64,000 nucleotides of DNA. It comes from Streptomyces radiopugnans. GTDB lineage: Bacteria > Actinomycetota > Actinomycetes > Streptomycetales > Streptomycetaceae. Under the pieces are notes generated by a model, which was given only the letters and a program-made list of their open reading frames with translations, was not told the origin of the DNA and searched no databases. Below, piece after piece: positions 1 through 11,018 of this stretch. A program made the position numbers and the translations under genes. Location of the stretch: positions 248,001 through 312,000 of the forward strand of contig NZ_FOET01000005.1 in the NCBI RefSeq assembly GCF_900110735.1, written 5' to 3'. The stretch's first letter is position 1, and each line of letters begins with the position of its first letter.

Positions 1-85
1 CGCCACCGACACCGCCACCGCCGCCGTCTCGGCCGCCGCCACGGCCGCCGGCGCCGGCACCGAGCAGAAGGAGAACGCGGCATGA
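1..85 (+). CDS. C-terminal end of an ABC transporter ATPase (partial)
   Basis: The frame beginning at base 2 is open and ends in TGA at 83-85, overlapping the ATG of the permease by 4 bp. The visible tail is low-complexity Ala/Thr followed by EQKENAA. Such Ala-rich tails are usual at the end of DrrA-type ATPases in Streptomyces. The assignment rests on the overlap with a DrrB-type permease, because no Walker or signature motif lies inside the window. The 5' end is outside the window. Confidence 0.6.
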   Translation, partial: ATDTATAAVSAAATAAGAGTEQKENAA

Positions 86-957
86 GCACCCCCACCGGTG
101 CCCCGGCCGGCACCCGGACCGGCAGCCCGACCGGCACCGCCCCGCACCCCGCGGCCCCCTCCGGCCCGGAGAACCGCCTGTACTGGGCCCTCGCCGACTG
201 CTGGACGATCGTCCGCCGCGATCTGACCCACCTCGTCCGCCAGCCGTCCATCATCGCCTGGCAGCTCGGCTTCCCGATCGTCTCGGTGCTGCTGTTCGTC
301 TACGTCTTCGGCAGCGCCATGGACGTGGGCGCGGCCGACTACGAGTCGTACGCGCTGCCCGGCATGTTCACCATGACGATGGCCTTCGGCTTCATGAACA
401 CCGCGATGGCCGTCGCGGTGGACAAGGAGCGCGGAATCACCGACCGCTTCCGCTCCATGCCCATGTCACCGTCGGCGGTGGTCACCGGACGCGGCGTCTC
501 CGACGTGCTGCACGCCGGGCTGGACCTGCTGGTCCTGGCCGCGATCGCCCTGGTGGTCGGCTGGCGCTCGGACGGCGGCCCGCTCGCCACCCTCTACGCC
601 TTCGGGCTGCTGCTCCTGCTGCGCTTCGCGCTGATCTGGGTCGGGGTGTTCATCGGGCTGCTCGTGCCCAACCAGGAGGCGGCGGGGAACCTGTTCGCGC
701 TCGCCTTCCCCTTCGGCATGATCTCCAGCGTCTTCACCCCGCCCTCGATGATGCCGGACTGGCTGGGCGCGATCGCGATGTGGAACCCGGTCTCCTCCAC
801 GGCGAACGCCGTGCGCGACCTCTTCGGCAACCCCGTGCCGGGCGGCGGGAGCTGGATCGAGCAGCACGCGCCGCTGATGGCGGTGGTCTGGCCGCTGGTG
901 ATCACGGTGGTCTTCCTGCCCCTGGCGGTACGGCGCTACCAGCGGCTCTCGACCTGA
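82..957 (+). CDS. ABC-2 type exporter permease, DrrB-like
   Basis: This 291-residue integral membrane protein should be the membrane half of a drug or lipid exporter, paired with the ATPase whose end overlaps it. A Pro/Thr-rich cytoplasmic N-terminus of about 35 residues is followed by six hydrophobic segments, near residues 55-75, 95-115, 142-162, 172-198, 203-220 and 262-283. The stretch '[17 protein letters not shown]' is the conserved ABC-2/DrrB signature region near the C-terminus. The 4-bp ATGA overlap indicates translational coupling. Family membership is clear. The substrate cannot be told, since daunorubicin-type naming covers many actinomycete exporters of unknown cargo. Confidence 0.88.
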   Translation: MSTPTGAPAGTRTGSPTGTAPHPAAPSGPENRLYWALADCWTIVRRDLTHLVRQPSIIAWQLGFPIVSVLLFVYVFGSAMDVGAADYESYALPGMFTMTMAFGFMNTAMAVAVDKERGITDRFRSMPMSPSAVVTGRGVSDVLHAGLDLLVLAAIALVVGWRSDGGPLATLYAFGLLLLLRFALIWVGVFIGLLVPNQEAAGNLFALAFPFGMISSVFTPPSMMPDWLGAIAMWNPVSSTANAVRDLFGNPVPGGGSWIEQHAPLMAVVWPLVITVVFLPLAVRRYQRLST

Positions 958-997
958 GGGCCGGCGGTGAGGGCCCGCGCCGCTCGACCGCCGGGCC

Positions 998-1390
998 TCA
1001 CCGCTCGCCCACCGGGTGCAGCTCGTACAGCAGCGACCGGTCGAGCATCAGCCGGTGGCCCAGCGGCACCAGCACGCCCCGTACGGGGTGCTTGCGGGTC
1101 AGGTGCCGGGCCGCGTGCCGGGCCTCGCGGCCCGACAGCCGCCGCACGTCCACCTTCATCGGGGCGCCCGCCGGGGTGCCGCCCAGGGTGGAGGGGGAGA
1201 TCTCCGCCTCGGGGCGGCGGCGCAGCCGCTCGGCCGTGCCCGACCGGCCGTGGGCGCGTACGTAGGCGCGGTCGCCCTCCACGGCGATCGCGGTGGCCGT
1301 GCCCACCGGCACGCCCTCGCGGTCGTACGTGGCCAGCCAGACGCGCGGCTCGTCGGCGAACAGACTCAGTCCGGTGCCGGGAGTGCTCAT
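998..1390 (-). CDS. PPOX-type flavin/F420-dependent oxidoreductase
   Basis: A 130-residue protein of the split beta-barrel (pyridoxamine-5'-phosphate-oxidase-like) fold. It has the opening 'VWLATYDREGVPVGTATAI', a basic 'YVRAHGRSGTAERLRRRPEAEI' middle and the 'HPVRGVLVPLGHRL' end typical of the short PPOX class F420-binding proteins of actinomycetes. Proteins of this group bind F420 or FMN and reduce small substrates or act in cofactor handling. The start at 1390 (MSTPGTG) was chosen because the longer reading adds only an Arg-rich stretch. The substrate is unknown. It lies tail to tail with the ABC permease. Confidence 0.72.
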   Translation of the reverse strand: MSTPGTGLSLFADEPRVWLATYDREGVPVGTATAIAVEGDRAYVRAHGRSGTAERLRRRPEAEISPSTLGGTPAGAPMKVDVRRLSGREARHAARHLTRKHPVRGVLVPLGHRLMLDRSLLYELHPVGER

Positions 1391-1604
1391 GCGCCGCCGG
1401 GTACCTCGCCGGGGCCGCACGGAAACGGGCGGGGCCCCACGGCCGCGTCCGCCGGGCGGTCCCGCCCGGCGACCGGCCGGGCCCGGAGCGCACCGCCGCC
1501 CCCGGCACCGCTGTGTGCGGATGAGTCACCCGGGATCGCGCACCGCAGCCCTCACGGGCCATACCTCGTACTCAACCCCCACACGAAAACGGCTCCGCCC
1601 CATA

Positions 1605-1630
1605 CTCTGTGAGGGACGAGTCACACAGAG
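1605..1630. promoter_or_regulatory. Inverted repeat upstream of XRE regulator (putative operator)
   Basis: CTCTGTG at 1605-1611 is repeated inverted as CACAGAG at 1624-1630, 16 bp before the ATG at 1646 and next to a possible -10 element (TACTCT, 1603-1608). The position fits autoregulation by the XRE protein encoded just downstream. That role is inference. Confidence 0.35.
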
Positions 1631-1645
1631 AGAGGGGGCGGAGCC

Positions 1646-2884
1646 ATGTCCATCACCGATGTTGCCCCGGAACCCATCGCGTTCGGGGAGCGTCTGCGCA
1701 TCCTGCGGACCCGCCGCGGCATGAGCCGACCCGTCCTGGCCGGGCTGCTGGGCCGCTCCCCGAGCTGGCTCAAGCAGGTCGAGCGGGGGGAGATCCACAC
1801 CCCTCCACTGCCGATGATCCTGCGGATCGCCGAGGTGCTGCGGGTTCGTGATCTGTCCGACCTGACCGGGGACCAGTCCATGCCCACCGCTCTTTTCATC
1901 GGCCCTGGCCACCCTCGCCTGCCCGAGGTCCGCGCCGCCGTCGACGCCTTCCCCCTCGCCCGTGCCGACGGCCAGGCCCCCGACGCCGCGCACCTGCGCG
2001 CCCGCCTCGACCGCGCCTGGGCCGCCCGCCACTCCGCCCCCAACCACCGCGAAGTCCTCGGCTCCCTGCTGCCCGGCCTGATCCGTGACGCCCAGCTCGC
2101 CGTACGGCAGGCCGACGCCGCACCCGAGCGGCGCACCGCCCAGGCCGTGCTCGCCGAGGTCTACAGCCTCAGCCAGTTCTTCCTGGCCTACCAGCCCGAC
2201 AGCGCGCTGCTGTGGCGGGTCGCCGAACGCGGTATGGTCGCCGCCCAGGAATCGGAAGACCCCCACGCCCTGGGCATGGTGGCCTGGTTGACCGCCGAGG
2301 CACATCGCGACTCCGGCCACTACGACGGCGCCGACGCCGTCACGATGGAGTGCCTGCGCCACCTTGGGCCCGAACTGCCCGACGCAGACGACCACGTCCG
2401 CGCGATCGCCGGAGCCCTGCAGGTCGCCGCGGGTTACACCGCCGCCCGCCGCGGTGACACCGGCGCGGCTTGGGGTTGGTGGGACAAGGCCGACCGCATC
2501 GCCCAGAGCCTGCCCGACGGCTACTACCACCCCGTCACCTCCTTCTCCCGCGCCGTCATGGGCGCCCACGCCGTCACCTTCGCCGTCGAGCTCAACGCCG
2601 GCGGGGAGAGCGTGAGGCAGGCCGCCCGGGCCGACGCCCGCTGCATCCCCTCCCGCCCGCGCCGCGCCCGGCACCGCATCGAGGAGGCCCGCGGCTACCA
2701 GCTCGACGGCCAGCCCGACACCGCGCTGGCCACCCTGGAGAAGGCCCACGAGAACGCGCCCGAGACGATCCGCTACAACGGCTACGCCCGGCGGATCATC
2801 CTGGAGGAGACCGAGGCGAAGTCTCCCGAGCGGCGGCGCCGCGCCTCCGATCTGGCGGTGAAGGTCGGTGTCCTCACCGCCTGA
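1646..2884 (+). CDS. XRE-family transcriptional regulator with TPR-like C-terminus
   Basis: A 412-residue regulator. Residues 13-70 form a helix-turn-helix of the XRE/Cro type ('LRILRTRRGMSRPVLAGLLG', then 'SPSWLKQVERGE'). The rest is helical, Ala-rich and repetitive, like the TPR-type sensor half of the large Streptomyces XRE-TPR regulators. A strong ribosome site (GAGGGGG) sits before the ATG. An inverted repeat over the presumed promoter suggests autoregulation. It heads a same-strand cassette of small genes extending to 6492 and is the likely local controller. The ligand or partner peptide is not known. Confidence 0.82.
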   Translation: MSITDVAPEPIAFGERLRILRTRRGMSRPVLAGLLGRSPSWLKQVERGEIHTPPLPMILRIAEVLRVRDLSDLTGDQSMPTALFIGPGHPRLPEVRAAVDAFPLARADGQAPDAAHLRARLDRAWAARHSAPNHREVLGSLLPGLIRDAQLAVRQADAAPERRTAQAVLAEVYSLSQFFLAYQPDSALLWRVAERGMVAAQESEDPHALGMVAWLTAEAHRDSGHYDGADAVTMECLRHLGPELPDADDHVRAIAGALQVAAGYTAARRGDTGAAWGWWDKADRIAQSLPDGYYHPVTSFSRAVMGAHAVTFAVELNAGGESVRQAARADARCIPSRPRRARHRIEEARGYQLDGQPDTALATLEKAHENAPETIRYNGYARRIILEETEAKSPERRRRASDLAVKVGVLTA

Positions 2885-2995
2885 GTGATCGTCGCCTGAA
2901 CGGGAGTGCGAGGGGCAGGAATCCTGCCCCTTCCTTCGCCACAGGGGTCCTACTTTCGGTGACGAACCGATCACCGGAACTGTTCGGGGGCTCCT

Positions 2996-3340
2996 GTGCA
3001 GACCTTGCCCACCGCACCACCACCTGCTGCCGCGTCAGCCGCAGCAGACGCCCTGGCCGACATCGCCACCGCCATGGCGACGATCGGCCGGGCCCTGCCC
3101 ATCAGCACAGTCCTGCCCCGGCCTGCGGCCGCCGAGGGACTCGTCGCCGAACCGGCCGATCCCCCAAGGCTGTTGCCGGCCGTCGTGCCGCACACCCGCC
3201 CGGCACGGGCCACCACCGTGGCCGGTCAGGCCACGGCCGGCCTGGGCCGGCGCTCGGCCACCGGCCTGGCCCGGCTCCCGACCGCCGACTGCTGGCGGCT
3301 GCTGCACCGTCTCGTACCCGAAGAGGGGCCGGCACGGTGA
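2996..3340 (+). CDS. Hypothetical protein, Ala/Pro-rich
   Basis: A 114-residue protein with a GTG start. It is mostly low complexity (Ala, Pro, Thr) with a more ordered end, 'PTADCWRLLHRLVPEEG'. No family is recognised. It is supported as a gene by its position 111 bp after the XRE gene and by a 4-bp GTGA overlap with the next gene, which suggests coupling. No signal peptide or membrane segment is evident. Confidence 0.5.
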   Translation: MQTLPTAPPPAAASAAADALADIATAMATIGRALPISTVLPRPAAAEGLVAEPADPPRLLPAVVPHTRPARATTVAGQATAGLGRRSATGLARLPTADCWRLLHRLVPEEGPAR

Positions 3341-3771
3341 CCGCCTCCGCCGAGCAGGCCGTCCACGCCGCCCCGCTCGTCCGGCCGGGGGTGTGGTGCG
3401 AGGCGGTCAGCACCCTTGCGGGCATGCCGGGAACGGCTTCGCGCCGGGACGGGTACGCGGCCCTGAGCCCCGAGGCGGCGATCCGGTGGATACGGGCCGG
3501 GGCGCGCACCGTGGCCTGCGTACTCGGCCCGAACCAGGCCGAGTACGTGCTGGACCACTGGGTGGACGGACCCGGCTCGGCGCGGGCGTGCGCCCGGCTG
3601 CGCCGGGGCGAGCCCTGCTCGCTGACCCTCTACCCGGGCATTCAGCACCTCACCTGGGAGGCCCGCCCGGTGCGGTTCCTACGTCTGGCGGAGGTCAACG
3701 GCGGCTCCCCGTGCGGCCGTCGGTACCGGCCGCGACTGCTGCTGACCGGGAGGGGCGACCGTGCCCGGTGA
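3337..3771 (+). CDS. Hypothetical protein of the XRE cassette
   Basis: A 144-residue protein starting at a GTG that overlaps the stop of the preceding gene. A GAGGGG ribosome site lies just upstream. It contains several well-ordered segments ('AAIRWIRAGARTVACVLGPN', 'AEYVLDHWVDGPGSARACA', 'LTWEARPVRFLRLAEVN') but no motif I can place. The Arg-rich C-terminus runs 11 bp into the next gene. Its codon use looks like its neighbours. It probably belongs to the same transcript as the XRE regulator. Confidence 0.6.
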   Translation: MTASAEQAVHAAPLVRPGVWCEAVSTLAGMPGTASRRDGYAALSPEAAIRWIRAGARTVACVLGPNQAEYVLDHWVDGPGSARACARLRRGEPCSLTLYPGIQHLTWEARPVRFLRLAEVNGGSPCGRRYRPRLLLTGRGDRAR

Positions 3772-3940
3772 CGCGTCCCGGACGCCCGGCAGCGCGACGA
3801 AGACCAGGCAGCCCGGCCCGCTGGGCCGCGCGTACCGGACGGCCAAGGCCAACCCCGGCGCCCTCCTCGTCGTGCTGGCGATCCTCGGCTGCGCCGCCTG
3901 GTGGCTGTGGCCGCTCGCCGCCTTCGTACTCGGCCGGTAG
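3761..3940 (+). CDS. Small single-pass membrane protein (59 aa)
   Basis: A GTG start at 3761 with a GGGAGGGG ribosome site four bases upstream and an 11-bp overlap with the previous gene mark a real small gene. The 59 residues comprise a basic N-terminal half (several Arg/Lys) and one hydrophobic helix near residues 34-58 containing a Trp-rich 'AAWWLWPLAAF'. By the positive-inside rule the N-terminus is cytoplasmic. Function is unknown. Small membrane partners like this often anchor or regulate a neighbouring soluble protein. Confidence 0.6.
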   Translation: MPGDASRTPGSATKTRQPGPLGRAYRTAKANPGALLVVLAILGCAAWWLWPLAAFVLGR

Positions 3941-4019
3941 CAACCGGCCCCATCGAACCGCCCCGCGGTCGGCAGGCCGACCAACCCCCGTAATACCTGA
4001 TCGAGAGGCACCACGACCC

Positions 4020-4502
4020 GTGAACCCGACCCTGACGCACACCGATGCGGACCTGTCGGACCTGATCCTCGGCCCCCTGGAGCTGGGATGGCTGCGGCCG
4101 ACCGGCCGCGTCCCGGACGTGCTGCTCGCCTGGGAGAACGGGGCGTTGGGTGAGGTGCCGGCCGGGCTCGCCTGGGACGTGGTGCGCCTCCCCACCGGGG
4201 TCGCGTACGAGACGGTGCGGCGGCTCCGCACGGCCCGCGCACCGCTGGGGCCTGTCCTGGCCACCCCGCTGGGCGTGGACTTCCTCGTCACCCCGGGTTC
4301 GGCGGACGGCTGGGACGCCCCCGGCAGCGCCCGCCTGCCCGACCGCACGCTGGTGCTGCTGCCGCACCCGGACTACTTCGAGCCCCGCCACCTGGGAAAC
4401 CGGTCCTGGATCGTGCGCCCGGCCACGGGGGCGCTCACCGAGGGCCCCGCCCTGCGGGACGCCTACGCCCTGGCCCGCGCGACGGCGCAGACCACCCGGT
4501 GA
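4020..4502 (+). CDS. Hypothetical protein, possibly primase/polymerase-N-like
   Basis: A 160-residue protein from a GTG start. It shows 'AWDVVRLPTGVAYETVRRL', 'GPVLATPLGVDFLVTPG' and 'WIVRPATGAL'. The same order of features (a D-x-[VI]-x-[VL]-P strand, a GPV turn, then F-[LV]-V-x-P-G) occurs in the primase/polymerase N-terminal-domain protein encoded at 20232-20939, so I suspect a distant relative lacking the Cys-rich segment. No catalytic motif is visible. A GTG overlapping its stop at 4499 could couple it to the roadblock gene. Confidence 0.55.
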   Translation: MNPTLTHTDADLSDLILGPLELGWLRPTGRVPDVLLAWENGALGEVPAGLAWDVVRLPTGVAYETVRRLRTARAPLGPVLATPLGVDFLVTPGSADGWDAPGSARLPDRTLVLLPHPDYFEPRHLGNRSWIVRPATGALTEGPALRDAYALARATAQTTR

Positions 4503-4621
4503 GTGCCGTGGAGGAGACCCCTGCCCCCGGCGACGGACGTTCCGACTCCCCTGCGGCCCACCGCCGGGGGCAGGCACCAGACCGCTTTCCCATCCCGTCC
4601 CGCACCCGAGGAAGGCACCCC

Positions 4622-5059
4622 ATGGCCGGCGCACAGAACACCGGCGGCACCGACCCGAAGACGTGGCTGCTCCAGGGCCTGGTCGAGCGCAACGCCCGCA
4701 TCCGCAGCGCGGCACTGGTCACCTCCGACGGGCTGGTCCAGGCCGTCCACGGCCTGGACGACACCGACACCGCCGACGTCCTGGCGGCCACCGTCTCCGG
4801 CCTGTACTCCCTGGCCAGGGGCGCCGCCGCCCGCATCGACACCGGACCCGATCCACACCAGGACGGCGGCGTGCGGCAGATGATCGTGGAGCTGAACCAC
4901 ACCCTGCTGTTCGTCTGCGCCGCCGGCGACCGCGCCCACCTGGCCGTCGTCGCCGACCGTGACGCCGACCCGGCCGTGGTCGGCTACGAGACGGCGCGAC
5001 TGGTCAGGCGGGTCCGCACCCACCTGGCCGCGCCCGCCCGCACCACGGTGGCCCCGTGA
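4622..5059 (+). CDS. Roadblock/LC7-domain protein
   Basis: A 145-residue protein dominated by a roadblock/LC7 fold: an N-terminal helix and the strand 'IRSAALVTSDGLVQAVHGLD', followed by the central helix 'AATVSGLYSLARGAA', then 'MIVELNHTLLFVCAAGDRAHLAVVADR'. In Streptomyces this fold is the CvnB component of conservons, which works with a GTPase, a sensor kinase and a DUF742 protein. None of those lies here, so this is an orphan. The ATG at 4622 has a good ribosome site (GAGGAAGG, 4608-4615). A GTG at 4499 overlapping the previous stop would add a disordered extension. Confidence 0.78.
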   Translation: MAGAQNTGGTDPKTWLLQGLVERNARIRSAALVTSDGLVQAVHGLDDTDTADVLAATVSGLYSLARGAAARIDTGPDPHQDGGVRQMIVELNHTLLFVCAAGDRAHLAVVADRDADPAVVGYETARLVRRVRTHLAAPARTTVAP

Positions 5060-5271
5060 GGCGCGCGGCCGCCCCGCCGCCCGGCGTAGGCACACAGACC
5101 GCCGTCCCCGGGGCCGTGGCCGTCCACGGCTTGGGGGACGGCCGACGCGGTCGGCTGTGACACGGCCGCGTCCCGCGCCCCCAGGGCGCGCCCTGTACCC
5201 GCTCCGTCCAGCGATCTGACCGGACCACAGACGGAGCGGGCCCCTACCCGAACACAACTCAGGAGGGACCC

Positions 5272-5757
5272 ATGAGCGTACCCACCGCACTGCCTCCCAA
5301 CGTGAGGGAGCTGGTCACCGCGGACCAGTTCGCGAACCTGAGCAACACCGTTCTCGACGGCAACCCGGACATGGCCGAGGAGATGGCAGGCCGGATCGTG
5401 GAGGAGGGACTGAAGTTCGTCGTCGCCTGCGCCGCGTTCCCCAACGTGGGCTTGGCGCCGTCCCGTGTCGTGGACGAGGGATGGCACGCCCTGATCCTGC
5501 ACACCAAGCTCTACGAGGAGCTCGGCGAGCGGCTGGGGAAGTTCGTCCACCACTACCCGGGCTGGGACCCGACCCACTACGACCCGGAGATCCTGGAGCG
5601 GACCCGCGCGACGATCGGCGAGTGCGGGTACGCCCCGGACCCGGAGTTGTGGGGGCACCCCACCGAGAACGTGCTGGTGTCCGTGGCGGCGAACTGCCAG
5701 CACGCGCCGGAGTGCACGATCATCCCGATGCCGCCGGATCCCGGCCCGACCGACTGA
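5272..5757 (+). CDS. GRDP-like (DUF1399-type) protein with Cys-containing tail
   Basis: A 161-residue protein preceded by a strong AGGAGGGA ribosome site. The core 'SRVVDEGWHALILHTKLYEEL' matches the DExWHxLILxTxxY signature of the glycine-rich-domain-protein-like family, a helical domain of unknown biochemical role. It continues with 'FVHHYPGWDPTHYDPEI'. The tail ends in 'ANCQHAPECTIIPMPPDPG', carrying two Cys and a Pro-rich end. Several Streptomyces members resemble this. It stands in the XRE cassette with its own leader of 212 bp, so it may have a separate promoter. Confidence 0.62.
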   Translation: MSVPTALPPNVRELVTADQFANLSNTVLDGNPDMAEEMAGRIVEEGLKFVVACAAFPNVGLAPSRVVDEGWHALILHTKLYEELGERLGKFVHHYPGWDPTHYDPEILERTRATIGECGYAPDPELWGHPTENVLVSVAANCQHAPECTIIPMPPDPGPTD

Positions 5758-5796
5758 CCCGGGCGTAGTGTCTGCGGGGAGCGAGAGGAGCAGGTC

Positions 5797-6048
5797 ATGG
5801 AAGAACACCAGGCGCGGTTGGTCGCGGAGGCGATGCGGCGGCTCGGTATCCCCGGCGTAGCCGCTCCGGTGGCCGAGACCACCGGGGAGTGGGCCATCTA
5901 CGACCGCTCTGCCGCTCCCCGCAGGGACATCACCGCCCGGGCGAGAGCTGCGGTCCGGGAGCGGCTCGGCGCCCGTCAGGGACTGCCGTGGTCGGACGTT
6001 CCGCCGGCCCGGGGATTCGTCTTCCCACGACTGGGCCGCAGGCCGTGA
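5797..6048 (+). CDS. Small hypothetical protein (83 aa)
   Basis: It starts 39 bp after the GRDP-like gene with a GAGAGGAG ribosome site seven bases before the ATG, so it is very likely co-transcribed. The N-terminal half is a charged helix ('EEHQARLVAEAMRRLGIPG') and the middle is basic ('ITARARAAVRERLGARQG'). No family is recognised and there is no membrane segment or signal peptide. Confidence 0.55.
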   Translation: MEEHQARLVAEAMRRLGIPGVAAPVAETTGEWAIYDRSAAPRRDITARARAAVRERLGARQGLPWSDVPPARGFVFPRLGRRP

Positions 6049-6174
6049 ACTCCGGCTCCCCCCCCGACCGGGGGGAGCTGGACCGGGCCCTGTGCCTTCC
6101 CGGGACGTCCGGCCCTGTCCCGACAGCACACCGACCACAAGACCGGCCACTTCGAATCCTGTAGAACGGCGCAC

Positions 6175-6492
6175 ATGGACGACGAGACCTGGGAGACGAT
6201 CGGCCGGCTCGTGAAGCGGCTGGACGAACACGGCACCGCCTCACCGGAGACGGTCCGGCTGCTGCGCATCCTCAAGATCGGCGAGGAGGCCGGGGAGGTC
6301 GCCGAGGCCGTCCACGGCGCGATGGGCTCCAACCCCCGCAAGGGGCACAGCCACACCTGGGACGACGTGCAGAAGGAACTGTGCGACGTGGTCCTCACCG
6401 CGATGGTCGCGCTGCGCACCATCACCCCGGACGCGCAGCGGGTGTTCCGCGAGAACCTGGAGCGCGTCGCCGCGCGGGACGCGCCCCGCTGA
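6175..6492 (+). CDS. MazG-like nucleotide pyrophosphohydrolase
   Basis: A 105-residue all-alpha NTP pyrophosphatase. It carries the metal-binding pattern of the MazG family: 'KIGEEAGEVAEAVHGAMG' provides the ExxE acidic pair and 'DVQKELCDVVLTAMVAL' the second acidic helix with E and D ligands. Enzymes of this type hydrolyse (d)NTPs to monophosphates for housecleaning or nucleotide-pool control. The length is that of single-domain MazG-like proteins. The ribosome site is weak and there is a 126-bp leader. It closes the accessory cassette and is convergent with serC across a strong hairpin. Confidence 0.82.
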   Translation: MDDETWETIGRLVKRLDEHGTASPETVRLLRILKIGEEAGEVAEAVHGAMGSNPRKGHSHTWDDVQKELCDVVLTAMVALRTITPDAQRVFRENLERVAARDAPR

Positions 6493-6536
6493 CCCGCCTC
6501 CCGCGAGGGGCGGGGACGGCGGGGAAGACGGCGCCG

Positions 6537-6573
6537 CCGGCCGCCGGGACCGCGACGGGGTCCCGGCGGCCGG
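6537..6573. terminator. Bidirectional intrinsic terminator between MazG-like gene and serC
   Basis: A perfect 15-bp GC-rich stem (6537-6551 with 6559-6573) with a 7-base loop lies between two convergent genes. There is no long U-tract, as is usual in Streptomyces. Confidence 0.7.
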
Positions 6574-6596
6574 TTGTGTACGGGCCGCCGTACGGC

Positions 6597-10816
<4,220 letters not shown>

Positions 10817-10898
10817 GGCGGCGGCGCCCGCACGGCGGACGGAACCGGTCGCCGTTCGCCCGATGGTGCGACGAGAGGCGCGACAGGGGGCGGGGAAA

Positions 10899-10939
10899 GT
10901 TACGGATGCGTAACTTACCGATGGGTTACCAGCGGTAAG
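10899..10939. promoter_or_regulatory. Nested palindromes over a putative promoter
   Basis: A palindrome with arms GTTACG/CGTAAC (10899-10914, 4-base centre) abuts a second one with arms CTTACCG/CGGTAAG (10914-10939). The sequence TTACCA (10926-10931) and TAGTCT (10949-10954) are 17 bp apart and could be -35 and -10 elements of the hydrolase gene. The second palindrome would then cover the -35, which fits repression by a dimeric regulator. Confidence 0.45.
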
Positions 10940-11018
10940 ACCCGCGTCTAGTCTCGGGCCACCTTCCCCACACGCCCGCCGGCCCCCACGCCGGCGGCAC
11001 GACTCAGGAAGAGGGCCC

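Noticed and set aside
6150..6165. tRNA T-loop-like TTCGAATCC
   Set aside because: No complementary stem or other tRNA arms in the surroundings.
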